The notes: generated by a model not told the origin, from the sequence alone. DNA of 64,000 nt from Pseudomonas arcuscaelestis (GCF_016881005.1 NZ_JACOPV010000009.1:186001-250000); one strand, 5' to 3'; shown: positions 25,176-33,368, numbered from the stretch's first letter. A program made the numbers and translations.

Positions 25176-25751
25176 ATGGGCCGTTCTGACCCCCAGGTAA
25201 ACCACCGGATCACGCATAGCTTGAAGGTTAAGCTGGAGAGATCTGCTCGGAGCCATTCGCGGAGCGTGACTGCAGAGGTCAATCACCGCCTGGAGGAAAG
25301 CTTCAAAGATACCCGGCCTACTCCTCATCGCAATGCAGCGAGGCCGACTGTACTGCTGTTGGTTGGCCCAACCGGGATTGGCAAAACTACTCTGGTAGCA
25401 GAAATCGCTCATCAGCTTGGTGATCGGATGGTAGTGGCGTCCCCAAGGCTGTATGGCGAGCATCTCTCCGCAAGCATCCAATGGGAGAGCACGGACTGTG
25501 TTGCAATCGATGAAGTGGGCCAATGGTCAGCAATTAGCCTGCAAAACAACATCGCTGATTTGGAGTGGCGTGCCTTCCAGGGCGGAAAGACGCTGCTTCT
25601 CGTTCTTCAGAATGAGGATCAGATTCCCCGGGCCGGGATCCGTCTGCAGACCATTCCCGGGATCATGCGCATGAGGAGCCAGCAAGATTCGCCAACGTTT
25701 AGCTATGAAGGCCAGGAGTTATCGTTTCCATATGACCAATTGGCCCCTTAA
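25176..25751 (+). CDS. Arc-like ribbon-helix-helix domain fused to a P-loop ATPase
   Basis: The 191-residue protein has an N-terminal Arc/MetJ-type segment (about 8-44: NHRITHSLKVKLERSARSHS then AEVNHRLEESF) typical of RHH DNA binding. After a short linker comes Walker A GPTGIGKT at 64-71 and Walker B VAIDEVG at 109-115. The ATPase core is small, with no helicase or AAA+ sensor blocks that I can identify. The fusion suggests a DNA-bound NTPase, possibly in transfer or partition. The start lacks a strong ribosome binding site, though the frame is well supported. Confidence 0.65.
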   Translation: MGRSDPQVNHRITHSLKVKLERSARSHSRSVTAEVNHRLEESFKDTRPTPHRNAARPTVLLLVGPTGIGKTTLVAEIAHQLGDRMVVASPRLYGEHLSASIQWESTDCVAIDEVGQWSAISLQNNIADLEWRAFQGGKTLLLVLQNEDQIPRAGIRLQTIPGIMRMRSQQDSPTFSYEGQELSFPYDQLAP

Positions 25752-25950
25752 TGCTGCCCCTGGAAGCCATGACAATTTTTGACGCGCCAGGCCTCCGCGG
25801 GCATACACCGCTCATCGGAATTCGGAGACCGGGTTTGGGTTGCATTTCAAACCTATCAGATTAGCCTCTCTCCTGTCGGCTGGTCCGATGAATGTTGCAT
25901 CCCGCGAGGCTATAGGCCCCGGGGTGCGGGAAGTGGAACAAGAGGCAATG

Positions 25951-26286
25951 ATGAATCCGGAAGAACTACGTGCGGTTCTTGGCGCCGCAACCCCAGCTGA
26001 ACTGCATGCACTTGAGCATGCACACTGGAGATACATGACGCTTATTGGCAGCGTGTCTGGTGTGGTTACTGCAGAGGTAGCTGCAAGTGATCGCGATGCC
26101 TTCCGGCATTATGCAAGAGAGCCCGGGAGCCAGAACGCTTTCAGTGAAGAAGACTGCACCGCATTCATGGTGGCCATTACCGGTTTAGCGTCGACGCTGT
26201 GCGATGCGTGGGCGGACCATGACTTCTATTCGCTGCACGGTGTTATCGACAACGAGTCTGTCGCGAATTCGCCGATTCAGTGCTGA
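25951..26286 (+). CDS. hypothetical protein
   Basis: ATG 25951 (or 25948) follows AGAGG, giving 111 residues; upstream in-frame starts lack a ribosome binding site. The product is helical and acidic (NPEELRAVLGAATPAELHAL, SEEDCTAFMVAITGLASTLC). No motif is recognised. It lies in a run of plus-strand orphans (25176-27488). Confidence 0.55.
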   Translation: MNPEELRAVLGAATPAELHALEHAHWRYMTLIGSVSGVVTAEVAASDRDAFRHYAREPGSQNAFSEEDCTAFMVAITGLASTLCDAWADHDFYSLHGVIDNESVANSPIQC

Positions 26287-26445
26287 GCGTGCTCCGGCCG
26301 AGCGTGTGTCCATGCACTGCGCGTAGCCTTAGGGCCCGGCCAGAAAATTAAACCCCGTCCTCTCCTGGTCGACAAGGTGTCAGCTGGGCGGGGATCGCAA
26401 AGGCTGTTCACGGCCGGTGCAAAGTCTCCTTCAAGGATCAGCAAA

Positions 26446-27018
26446 ATGTCAGAAGCCCCATCCCCTGCCGCTTCAATGTATGAGGTCGGCGCTGAAACCG
26501 TTCCAGGCACTGTAGCTGGGAAAGGTAGGACGCGCCGAGGTTCAAGAGGGAGTGGCGCCCCGCATCAAAACCAGGATCCTGCAGATCTGAGTTGCGTAGG
26601 TGACCAGGCATCGGAATGTAAAGCAGTCACGACAATATCCATGAAAGCAGCCCTCCTAGCAGGGACGCCCGAGGCTAAGGAATACCTCAAATGGGCGCTG
26701 CCACGCTTGGCCAACCACGCCGAACAATGTGCGCATCTAGTCAACCAGCTCAGCATGCTCCAGACCCCCGCTTTTGTGTTTTCCCTGACTACAACGCTGA
26801 CGTCAAACAAGGCAACAATAGGGATGGTAGGTCGCGGCGGAAAGTTGAGCCGGCCTATTGAAGTCCTAGCTGATGGACAGTCCAAACAGGCAGCGGCGCA
26901 AATTGCTTATGTCGCTTTTGTGGAGGAGCTCTGCAATAGAGCCATTCGTGGGCCTTCAGTATCCGAGCGCGTGCTCGCAGCCCTCAAAAGCTTCCGAAAA
27001 TTTCGCAGCCAGGCCTAA
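26446..27018 (+). CDS. hypothetical protein with disordered N-terminus
   Basis: ATG 26446 follows AAGGA at 8 bases. The 190-residue product begins with about 65 low-complexity residues rich in Gly, Ser, Arg and Pro, then a helical domain with MKAALLAGTPEAKEYLKWAL and a basic C-terminus (LAALKSFRKFRSQA). No family recognised. Confidence 0.55.
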   Translation: MSEAPSPAASMYEVGAETVPGTVAGKGRTRRGSRGSGAPHQNQDPADLSCVGDQASECKAVTTISMKAALLAGTPEAKEYLKWALPRLANHAEQCAHLVNQLSMLQTPAFVFSLTTTLTSNKATIGMVGRGGKLSRPIEVLADGQSKQAAAQIAYVAFVEELCNRAIRGPSVSERVLAALKSFRKFRSQA

Positions 27019-27104
27019 CCTTCGACTACATCAAGTGGCCAGGATGGTTCTGGCACGTGTCACAGCCAAGTGTAATGGCTCCTCAATCATTACGGAGCCT
27101 CACC

Positions 27105-27488
27105 ATGTCGACCCCTACCCCAACCTTCGATCGCACTACTGCAAATGCTGCTGGGGCAACCCTTAGGGCGGCCCTTGCTGATCTCAACATTGGATACGAC
27201 CTTGAGGTCGGGAGCGGTAGCTTCTCAGGAAGTGAACTCACGGTTCAGCTGAAGGTGCGAATCCCGGGTGGAAAGAGCCCTGAGCGGGTACTACTCGAGG
27301 AGATGTGCCGTGTAAATGGCTTCGATCCGGCCGCTAAACTGTTCTCGGAGCATTACGGCCACTTCACTCTGTCTGGTTACTATGCGCGACGCCCAAAGTA
27401 CCCATGGACTGTGACCTTGGAATCGGGTCAACGTTACAAGTTCACCACCGAGGCTGTTAAGGATGCTTTCAACCGCCTGACTAGTTGA
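27105..27488 (+). CDS. hypothetical 127-residue protein
   Basis: ATG 27105 follows CGGAG. The sequence is well ordered, with an alpha/beta pattern and a conserved-looking block EHYGHFTLSGYYARRPKYPW near residues 82-101. An N-terminal Ser/Thr/Pro tail precedes it. The compact aromatic and basic motif suggests a nucleic-acid or ligand-binding fold, but I cannot name it. Confidence 0.6.
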   Translation: MSTPTPTFDRTTANAAGATLRAALADLNIGYDLEVGSGSFSGSELTVQLKVRIPGGKSPERVLLEEMCRVNGFDPAAKLFSEHYGHFTLSGYYARRPKYPWTVTLESGQRYKFTTEAVKDAFNRLTS

Positions 27489-27533
27489 CCAGGAATCACC
27501 TAGCGAACTGTATTGGCCACTTGCCGCAGTGCC

Positions 27534-27557
27534 GACCGGGCTGATGATTGCCCGGTC
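27534..27557. terminator. hairpin between convergent genes
   Basis: GACCGGGC and GCCCGGTC flank an 8-base loop, followed by AAATTTTG on the plus strand. It sits between the plus-strand gene ending at 27488 and the minus-strand island starting at 27653, and may stop transcription from both sides. Confidence 0.6.
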
Positions 27558-27652
27558 GAAATTTTGCAGTGGGTTTGGCGGGCCTCTGATATGCCGGCGG
27601 CTGACCAAACGTGATCGTCTCGAAGTGGCTTAATTGGCTGAGGTCTAAGGCT

Positions 27653-27892
27653 TTACTCACCCGGCTGATCGACCGGATAGTCTGGATAGAGGGAGCGCAG
27701 AACATCGTCACAATTGGTTATGCAGTAGTCCAGCAAGGCGCGTCTTGTCGAGTACGCGGGACTGACGAAATTCAGAAAGCCTCGTTGGTGTGGTCGATCC
27801 TGGGCCAATACATACACACCCGAATCTACCTTGAAAACATCAACATCGAAGTCAACACGCAAAGCGGTGATGTCTGCTTTTAACTGCTTCAT
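27653..27892 (-). CDS. hypothetical 79-residue protein (last gene of the island)
   Basis: The start has AGGGG upstream. The product mixes beta and alpha segments (ALRVDFDVDVFKVDSGVYVL, RRALLDYCITNCDDVLRSLY) and has no recognised family. Two copies of the island's intergenic repeat lie directly upstream. Confidence 0.5.
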   Translation of the reverse strand: MKQLKADITALRVDFDVDVFKVDSGVYVLAQDRPHQRGFLNFVSPAYSTRRALLDYCITNCDDVLRSLYPDYPVDQPGE

Positions 27893-27909
27893 CCCAACCC
27901 CTGAATTCG

Positions 27910-27985
27910 TGGGCGCGAAAATGGGCGCCCGTCTACTACCGCTGCCCAGCTCGATGGCTGGGCTTGGGCATCACCTGGAATTTTC
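27910..27985 (-). repeat. island intergenic repeat, copy 1
   Basis: On the plus strand the unit reads GCGCGAAAATGGGCGCCC, CTACTACC, a stem GCCCAGC...GGCTGGGC, TTGGGC and a final TTTTCC. It lies upstream of the 27653-27892 gene. It shares the order and spacing of blocks with the other six copies. Confidence 0.6.
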
Positions 27986-27997
27986 CTGCTCGATCCT

Positions 27998-28077
27998 GGG
28001 GAGCGAAAATCGCACCCGCCTCTACGGCCTCGGCCCCGGTTTTATGCCGGGGCTTGGGTGTAACAGGTGCGATTTTC
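27998..28077 (-). repeat. island intergenic repeat, copy 2
   Basis: Tandem with copy 1. The blocks are GAGCGAAAATCGCACCC, TCTACGGCCTCGGCC, a stem CCCCGG...CCGGGG, CTTGGG and GATTTTC. It begins just after the stop of the 28084-28326 gene in the minus direction. Confidence 0.6.
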
Positions 28078-28083
28078 TTTGCA

Positions 28084-28326
28084 TCAGCAATAGGGCTTCT
28101 GACCACGGGCAACACGCTCCTTGACCGCTTTGGTGGCGGCACGAGTGGTTTTGCGACAATGGTTCCAGCTATACATCCAGCGCGCCGCAACTAAAGCAGC
28201 TGCTAAGCCAAAGAGCACCAGTACCACCTGCAAGGCGCTGTGGAAGATGGTCCCCGGTGCGTCTTGACCTGCCGCAATGGCAGAAGACGATATAGCCAGC
28301 ATTAACAGCCCAATTGGCAGTCTCAT
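28084..28326 (-). CDS. small exported or membrane protein
   Basis: ATG 28326 has TTAGGAAATC upstream. The 80-residue product has a signal-like N-terminus (RLPIGLLMLAISSSAIAA), then a second hydrophobic helix (VVLVLFGLAAALVAARW) and a basic cytoplasmic tail (CRKTTRAATKAVKERVARG). Proteins of this shape occur in transfer and pilus loci, but no family is claimed. Confidence 0.55.
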   Translation of the reverse strand: MRLPIGLLMLAISSSAIAAGQDAPGTIFHSALQVVLVLFGLAAALVAARWMYSWNHCRKTTRAATKAVKERVARGQKPYC

Positions 28327-28336
28327 TGTCGATTTC

Positions 28337-28579
28337 CTAAGTAGCCAGGCTGGCAGCTGCGGCCTGGTCGTTGAGCTGTTTTGCCAGGGCCTCACCGGCC
28401 TGGGTCAGGTCATAGTCACCGCACGCGTAAGCCACTAGCCCGCGCTTCAACAGCGCCTCACAGGTGCGAACCCGTGAGGCGTGGGACAACGGACCATGGA
28501 CGCCAAAGTCATCCCAACCCCAGCCCTTGCCGAGCTTACGCAACACTTCCTGCATCGGTTCACTGAGCTTGTTGGCCAT
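28337..28579 (-). CDS. small winged-helix-like protein
   Basis: ATG 28579 (with TAGGAAACG upstream) gives 80 residues; the longer frame to 28762 lacks support. The segments LSEPMQEVLRKLGKGW, RVRTCEALLKRGLVAYACGD and YDLTQAGEALAKQL resemble a winged helix, with the typical LTxAGxxL at its end. It is probably DNA-binding or protein-binding. Confidence 0.6.
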   Translation of the reverse strand: MANKLSEPMQEVLRKLGKGWGWDDFGVHGPLSHASRVRTCEALLKRGLVAYACGDYDLTQAGEALAKQLNDQAAAASLAT

Positions 28580-28587
28580 CACGTTTC

Positions 28588-28815
28588 CTACGTCGCTGAG
28601 GCGCGCATATACGCCGCCATATCGCCCATTTGATCGACGATGGCGGCTTCGCTTGCTTCGTGCGCGGCGTTGATCTTGGCTTTCATTTTTTGGCACAAGC
28701 CGCAATCGACGTGCGCCCAGTTGCTGGTGCCTTTGCTGGCTTCCCCGAGCCAAGTGCCGCAAGGCGCCTGCTCGGCTTCATCGTCATCCGGGTAGGGATC
28801 AAAATGCGTGGCCAT
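28588..28815 (-). CDS. small zinc-ribbon-like protein
   Basis: ATG 28815 with TTGAGGAAAA upstream gives 75 residues. PCGTWLGEASKG and VDCGLCQKMK supply three cysteines plus a histidine (WAHVDCGLC), compatible with metal binding. The C-terminus is a short helix. Function unknown. Confidence 0.55.
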   Translation of the reverse strand: MATHFDPYPDDDEAEQAPCGTWLGEASKGTSNWAHVDCGLCQKMKAKINAAHEASEAAIVDQMGDMAAYMRASAT

Positions 28816-28826
28816 CGTCGTTTTCC

Positions 28827-28970
28827 TCAACCTTTGAAGTCAGGGTCGATGACCCAAGTTTTGCCCTTGCTGGCCACGGCCACCGGGCGTTCGCGAAGGG
28901 CATAGGCCGCGTGTTTTCCCGTGAGTTTTCCAGTCAGGTAATGGCGGGCAACGCTGAGCACATATCGCAT
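28827..28970 (-). CDS. 47-residue basic protein
   Basis: ATG 28970 follows TAGGAATACG and opens a short frame with YVLSVARHYLTGKLTGKHAA and RPVAVASKGKTWVIDPDF. Its tight spacing to neighbours (11 bases on each side) supports a real operon member. No family recognised. Confidence 0.5.
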   Translation of the reverse strand: MRYVLSVARHYLTGKLTGKHAAYALRERPVAVASKGKTWVIDPDFKG

Positions 28971-28980
28971 GTTCGTATTC

Positions 28981-29352
28981 CTACTTATCGCGACCAGAAT
29001 CGGGACGCAGCCTGAACAAGTGGTAGAGCGCGGTTTTGCTGTGGTACTTCCGCGAAAACTCGACCCGCTCTTCAGCGTCAAGTTCATCCACCCAACCCAG
29101 CCATTGATCCAAGCTCATGGAGTCGATTCTGTGGCGAACATCGTTCAGTTTTTTATTAAGACGGCCAGCTACGGTTTTGATAGCCGCCTGTTCCTGCTGG
29201 AGAGCCCAAGGGCGCTCCAAAGCAAGACCGACTTTGAAGAATGCGCTGTCAATCGCAGCCTGGAATTCTGGGCTATCGCTGACTGCTGGTTCCAACGCCT
29301 GCTCGATCTCTAAAAGTTCGGCGGTGGAGAACGCGATTAGTCTGGACATCAT
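28981..29352 (-). CDS. hypothetical 123-residue helical protein
   Basis: Two adjacent ATGs (29352 and 29349) follow AAGGAAAGG. The protein is helical and acidic (TAELLEIEQALEPAV, LNKKLNDVRHRIDSMSLDQW) with a basic C-terminus. No motif recognised. It is operonic with its neighbours. Confidence 0.55.
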   Translation of the reverse strand: MMSRLIAFSTAELLEIEQALEPAVSDSPEFQAAIDSAFFKVGLALERPWALQQEQAAIKTVAGRLNKKLNDVRHRIDSMSLDQWLGWVDELDAEERVEFSRKYHSKTALYHLFRLRPDSGRDK

Positions 29353-29367
29353 CCTTTCCTTGAACAG

Positions 29368-29688
29368 TTACGCCAAGATCACTGGCTTGATTGGCGACGG
29401 CTTTACGGGGCTCACAGGCCCACCGCCGCCGCCCTGGCTACGGCGGCTCGCGGGCGGATCGCCATATCCGTTGGACAGCGCATCGTTCATTTCCCGAGCC
29501 CGCTGCATGCGGATCACCTCTGCGCCAGTGCAACTGTACTGCCGCCAGAACCGGCGAGCCTCGCACCAGTTCACCAGCAGTAAAGGAAACTGCTGCCGCT
29601 CCGCAGCGGCCGTCAGGCTGCACAGAAAGGTATCCCAGTCGCAGCAACGGCGGTCGATCCACGGGGCTTTGCGCTTCTTGCAGGCCAT
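29368..29688 (-). CDS. hypothetical Cys/Arg/Trp-rich protein
   Basis: ATG 29688 is preferred to 29706 because GAGGG lies upstream. The 106-residue product has RKAPWIDRRCCDWDTFLCSL and VNWCEARRFWRQYSCTGAEV, then a Gly/Pro-rich tail. The cysteines could bind metal. Its start overlaps none of its neighbours, and it follows the 29703 gene closely. Function unknown. Confidence 0.5.
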   Translation of the reverse strand: MACKKRKAPWIDRRCCDWDTFLCSLTAAAERQQFPLLLVNWCEARRFWRQYSCTGAEVIRMQRAREMNDALSNGYGDPPASRRSQGGGGGPVSPVKPSPIKPVILA

Positions 29689-29702
29689 GGCGGCGTTTTC
29701 CC

Positions 29703-30083
29703 TCAACTTGCCGCTGGTTTCCGGTGGCTACGAAATTTCGCTGCCAACTCCGGGTCGCGGTCGAGCAACTGGCCCATGGTGAACGGTGTTTTCGCTCGGC
29801 CTTCAGCAATCAGCTCATCAAGCGGACGACCGAGCAGACGCTCGGCAGTGTCGGCAGAAATGCGCTTCTCATCGATCAAGTCCCCGCCCACATCGAGCTT
29901 GTCAGCGATCAACATTGCCGGATCTGCATTGCCCAGCTCGGCCACCGGCATAGCTGACCATTGCGCCTCCCATTCGACCTGAGACTCCCAGCCAGCGCCG
30001 CCAAGGGTCACAAAACCGTTGTTCTCTTCGTCTACGAAGGTAATGGCGATGCACCACACTTGTTTTTCAACTTTCGACTTCAT
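29703..30083 (-). CDS. hypothetical 126-residue protein
   Basis: ATG 30083 follows AGGACGG. The N-terminal half predicts beta strands (VWCIAITFVDEENNGFVTLG), and the C-terminal half is charged helices with RLLGRPLDELIAEGR. A copy of the intergenic repeat begins 18 bases upstream of the start. Function unknown. Confidence 0.55.
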   Translation of the reverse strand: MKSKVEKQVWCIAITFVDEENNGFVTLGGAGWESQVEWEAQWSAMPVAELGNADPAMLIADKLDVGGDLIDEKRISADTAERLLGRPLDELIAEGRAKTPFTMGQLLDRDPELAAKFRSHRKPAAS

Positions 30084-30100
30084 TGTCGCCGTCCTATTTT

Positions 30101-30183
30101 CGCGGACGCAAAATGGCGTCCCTTCTACGTGCTCGGCCCCGGTTTCTTAGGCCAGGGCTTGAGGTGCAGCTGAGCGACTTTTC
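30101..30183 (-). repeat. island intergenic repeat, copy 3
   Basis: Blocks CGCGGACGCAAAATGGCGTCC, TTCTACGTGCTCGGCC, a stem around CCCCGG...CCAGGG, CTTGAGG and ACTTTTCC. It lies between the genes at 30184-30369 and 29703-30083. Confidence 0.6.
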
Positions 30184-30369
30184 CTATCGCTTCGTGGTTT
30201 CCCACGGAAGCCCCTTACCCTGCATGCGAAGCGCTGCATAAATCGGGACTAGAACGCTCAGTAATGCGGGAATGGCCAGAATTCCAGGCCGACTCCACTT
30301 CACCAGCGTACCAACCATGAAAGGTGATCCAACAAGGTCGCTGGGGGACAATTCGAAAAATCCGAACAT
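30184..30369 (-). CDS. small membrane protein, possibly 5'-shifted
   Basis: The annotated ATG 30369 gives 61 residues with a membrane helix (ILAIPALLSVLVPIYAAL). The frame stays open about 80 bases further upstream and codes for another hydrophobic stretch (FIASLLFSAVVWAW) but offers no start codon. The gene may therefore be frameshifted near its 5' end. No strong ribosome binding site. Confidence 0.4.
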   Translation of the reverse strand: MFGFFELSPSDLVGSPFMVGTLVKWSRPGILAIPALLSVLVPIYAALRMQGKGLPWETTKR

Positions 30370-30481
30370 CCACGCCCAAACGACAGCGCTAAAAAGGAGC
30401 GATGCGATGAAGCCGCATGCGTCACAGGGGCGATAGCAGCGTTGGAATCATTGTTCTGCAAGAGCGCTTTCTTTGAACTGT

Positions 30482-30772
30482 TCAGCAGCCAAGCGGGGAC
30501 AGAATGCAGTAACGATCCTGCCAGCCCATGTCTGCGTTGATGAACCAGAAGATAACGCCAGTGATGAGTAGGCTCGTTCCGACCCGAATACCCCACGGGT
30601 TACGGAAGAAATAGCCGTAGGCGAAAACGACTGGTGACAGAGCGGCACACATGACGCCAAATGCCCGGAATAGGCTGAAATACTCAGTCAGTGCGATGCC
30701 GCCAAAGATAAAGCACAGCGCCGCAGTTACTCGCAGCAGGCGACCCATTGGGTCAGTGGTAACGATGCTCAT
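30482..30772 (-). CDS. small polytopic membrane protein
   Basis: ATG 30772 follows ACGGAAAACA. The 96-residue protein has three hydrophobic segments (about 14-28, 36-54 and 66-79) joined by short loops, ending RYCILSPLGC. No family recognised. Confidence 0.55.
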   Translation of the reverse strand: MSIVTTDPMGRLLRVTAALCFIFGGIALTEYFSLFRAFGVMCAALSPVVFAYGYFFRNPWGIRVGTSLLITGVIFWFINADMGWQDRYCILSPLGC

Positions 30773-30804
30773 CGGTGTTTTCCGTTCTATCTGGGCTTAC
30801 TGGT

Positions 30805-31392
30805 TCACACCTGGGGACGCCACACAGGTGCCGCGTTTGCGAGTGTCATTGAGTGCTGGCCAGTCATCCATGCCAACCTATCAATCTTTGCACCAATCAG
30901 CGCGATCTGTTTCAGCATTAGGTGGGCTCCAACGCTTTCAGCATTTCTTTGATACATCGGCGTATCAAACAGCGCGACTAAAGCGTTGACTAACTGGCTT
31001 TCGAATCGGGTCGTGCTGAACGACGTTAACCATGTAGCGAGGTCATCACGTGAACTTAGATCAGGCATCGCATCTACCAGCAGGGAATCGAGTCCGCGCC
31101 CGGCAAAGAAATAGATCAAATCTTTTGCTGGGATTTCAGGGTGGTGAATTGCGCGTCCGGCAAACATTCGCGGCGATGGGACACCGTGAACCATCCGAAC
31201 GTAGCTACGTTTTGTTTTGCACGGTTTCGCTGTTTGGACAAGAACGCGAAGGTCGTCTGTCCATCTTCCGGCAGCCGACATCATCCGGGCAGCTGTGTGC
31301 AGCTCACTCTTTACGTTGAAGTGAACCAATTTAGAAACTGCACGCTTTTGGACTAGATCGAACACATAGCTTTCTAACGACACAGATGTCAT
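30805..31392 (-). CDS. hypothetical 195-residue protein
   Basis: ATG 31392 follows TTGGAGGATAAG, a strong site. The protein is soluble and basic in its first half (RWTDDLRVLVQTAKPCKTKR), with helices in the second half (MLKQIALIGAKIDRLAW). No catalytic motif is evident. Confidence 0.6.
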   Translation of the reverse strand: MTSVSLESYVFDLVQKRAVSKLVHFNVKSELHTAARMMSAAGRWTDDLRVLVQTAKPCKTKRSYVRMVHGVPSPRMFAGRAIHHPEIPAKDLIYFFAGRGLDSLLVDAMPDLSSRDDLATWLTSFSTTRFESQLVNALVALFDTPMYQRNAESVGAHLMLKQIALIGAKIDRLAWMTGQHSMTLANAAPVWRPQV

Positions 31393-31441
31393 TTCTTATC
31401 CTCCAATTCTGGGCACCGATAACTGCTGGAGCCGATTTTTC

Positions 31442-31633
31442 CTACTCAGCAGTGCTTGCGGTTTGAACAGGGTTCACAGACCTGTAATCAGCCAGGGCCT
31501 GCTCAGCGCTCCTACATGCGTGAACTCGATAGTCCACATGCGAAATGTTGGGATTCTGGTACTGCTTGATGATCGCTTCCAGCGCCTCGATCAGGAGTGC
31601 CGCTTTACCATCGTTGCTGCCATTCGCGCTCAT
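31442..31633 (-). CDS. hypothetical 63-residue protein
   Basis: ATG 31633 follows GTAGGAAATC. The product is a small acidic helical protein (ALLIEALEAIIKQYQNPNIS, SAEQALADYR). Close spacing to the upstream gene (21 bases) supports an operon. Confidence 0.5.
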   Translation of the reverse strand: MSANGSNDGKAALLIEALEAIIKQYQNPNISHVDYRVHACRSAEQALADYRSVNPVQTASTAE

Positions 31634-31654
31634 GTTTCGATTTCCTACAAGCTT

Positions 31655-32473
31655 TCAGAATTCCAATGGGCCGCGCCATGCCTCAACATAACGAGGGTCG
31701 AAAATCGTCACCTCGGCTCCTTCAGAGCTAGGCGCAAGCAGTAATATTTTGTCAGCAATATTGACCATATCAGCGTAAGCCTCGGGCAAGTCCGTCAGAA
31801 AAAGCTCTCGATTATTTGACTTACGAACATCCGGCCAATGAGACAAGCCGACGCCTAGATACAAAAAATTGCCGGTTGCAGCGGCGCAATTACGTAAGTC
31901 AGAAAGCGCCGCGCTTACACGATCTGCTCCATGCAAAAGATGAGCATTTTCGATGATGACTGTAGAGCCGTCCCCGCATTCTGAAAGCGCTCTTAGCACG
32001 TCAGCGACTGCAACAGGGTTGCCACTCCACTGAATGCGCGACTTCGCTTTAAGGTGCCCAGCGTCGTCGCTCTCACTTGGTTGTTCTTCGATTCCGGCCA
32101 ACCGGCAAAGGAGGTTTGCGCCGTGGGAAAGCTTAGGCCAATCTTCATCGGCCAAGTTGGCATTGTCGAGTGCGGTGAACGCCACACCACTTGCCACTGC
32201 AATGACCTCCCGCATCAAAAGTTGCTTGGTAGCATTCGCAAAGACAATGACGCTTTCTTTCGCTGCATCATCAGTAGCGGTTAGCGCCTTCTCAATGATT
32301 GATGCCAATACCGGTCTGCGTGTTGCAGGCGATCTAGAGGCCACGACAGCTAAACCCGGATACTCAAGCGTCAGGGCGCTGACAGCGCTTCCCTGCACCA
32401 TTGATGAATCTTCATTGAACAGCGCATCAAGACGATCAAAATCTGCTGTCATTTCACGTTCAAAGGTGTCCAT
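31655..32473 (-). CDS. DnaB-helicase-like RecA-fold protein lacking Walker A
   Basis: The 272-residue protein follows the order of a DnaB C-terminal domain: a beta strand (YPGLAVVASRS), a block VIVFANATKQLLMREVIAVA aligned with the SLEMS region, NLADEDWPKLSHGANLL like the LSDEDWPRL helix, and VIIENAHLL at the Walker B/DYLQLM place. The expected GxxGKT loop reads SPATRRP, so ATP binding is unlikely. It has TTGAGGAAAA upstream of ATG 32473. It lies next to the PilT-like gene in the island. The similarity is judged by eye and needs a profile search. Confidence 0.45.
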   Translation of the reverse strand: MDTFEREMTADFDRLDALFNEDSSMVQGSAVSALTLEYPGLAVVASRSPATRRPVLASIIEKALTATDDAAKESVIVFANATKQLLMREVIAVASGVAFTALDNANLADEDWPKLSHGANLLCRLAGIEEQPSESDDAGHLKAKSRIQWSGNPVAVADVLRALSECGDGSTVIIENAHLLHGADRVSAALSDLRNCAAATGNFLYLGVGLSHWPDVRKSNNRELFLTDLPEAYADMVNIADKILLLAPSSEGAEVTIFDPRYVEAWRGPLEF

Positions 32474-32529
32474 GGCCGTTGTTTTTCCTCAATCTTGAGA
32501 GTGCCCGGCTAACGCCGGGCTGAGATGTA

Positions 32530-33219
32530 CTACTGGTGCGAACCTGCTTGAATGGCGGCTTGTACCTCACTTTGCCTGATCCGTAGTGAATTCTGCCGCC
32601 AGGTTGCGTCGGCCCAAACCAGCTCCTGCAGTACGAAGAGAGCCCGGCCTTCGGCTAAGAGCCGATCAAGAAGCACCTCGCCAACGCCGTGATAGCGCAA
32701 CAAAACACGAAGGCGCTCTATGCTCGTTGCGTTAATAGTGGCTACTACCTTCACACCGGCCAGTGCCAAGGCGACTGCCTGGAACACATCCGCTCCATCC
32801 CTTAAGTCGTCAATCAGCTGAAACGGGTCTTCAGCACGCGACATTTCATTCATAACCACATTGGCAGTTGTCGTTTTGCCTTGCCATGTGGCTCCGGCAA
32901 TTAACAGCAGAGCCCCACGGCTATCAGTCAGATCCAGCAAGCGGACCAATTCACGGGAAACAGCTTCGGATTGCCCAAAAATCGAAGCCACTTCGGGCTT
33001 TTGATCGCGCTGGGCTGTCACCTTAATACTGAACTCCAACGTAGAGGGGCTGTTGAGCGATGAATGACCTATGCAGGCACAGGCGGCGTCCCAGTTTGGA
33101 TAATTCTCTTCCTTGGCCACCAGTTCTAAGGCCTGTGAGTGGGTGACCGGTACATTAAACATATGGGCTACAGCTGCCCGAAGGCGCTTTGCACGAGGCT
33201 TGAGAGTATCAGTAGTCAT
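32530..33219 (-). CDS. short PilT/VirB11-like ATPase with N-terminal module
   Basis: ATG 33219 (GGAA upstream) is preferred over GTG 33225. The 229-residue protein has an N-terminal module (about 1-50, HSQALELVAKEENYPNWDA), then Walker A GATWQGKT at 109-116. DDLRDGADVFQAVALALAG follows, then VVATINATS, matching the Asp-box and His-box region of PilT (EIRD...HLVLATLHT) with the family histidines changed. It is roughly two thirds the size of PilT. It may power a small machine or be regulatory. The N-terminal module resembles that of the TraC-like protein at 7320-8954. Confidence 0.55.
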   Translation of the reverse strand: MTTDTLKPRAKRLRAAVAHMFNVPVTHSQALELVAKEENYPNWDAACACIGHSSLNSPSTLEFSIKVTAQRDQKPEVASIFGQSEAVSRELVRLLDLTDSRGALLLIAGATWQGKTTTANVVMNEMSRAEDPFQLIDDLRDGADVFQAVALALAGVKVVATINATSIERLRVLLRYHGVGEVLLDRLLAEGRALFVLQELVWADATWRQNSLRIRQSEVQAAIQAGSHQ

Positions 33220-33368
33220 TGGCACTTATTTCCATTTGAGCCAGGCACATAATGTGTTTCGGAGTCCTCGTTCTCGATGCCCGGCAACGGGTTGCCAACG
33301 AGCTTCGTCACTTCCCACATTCACCGTACCGTTTCCGGTGAGGACGACAGGCTGTGGGCGACCTTGTT

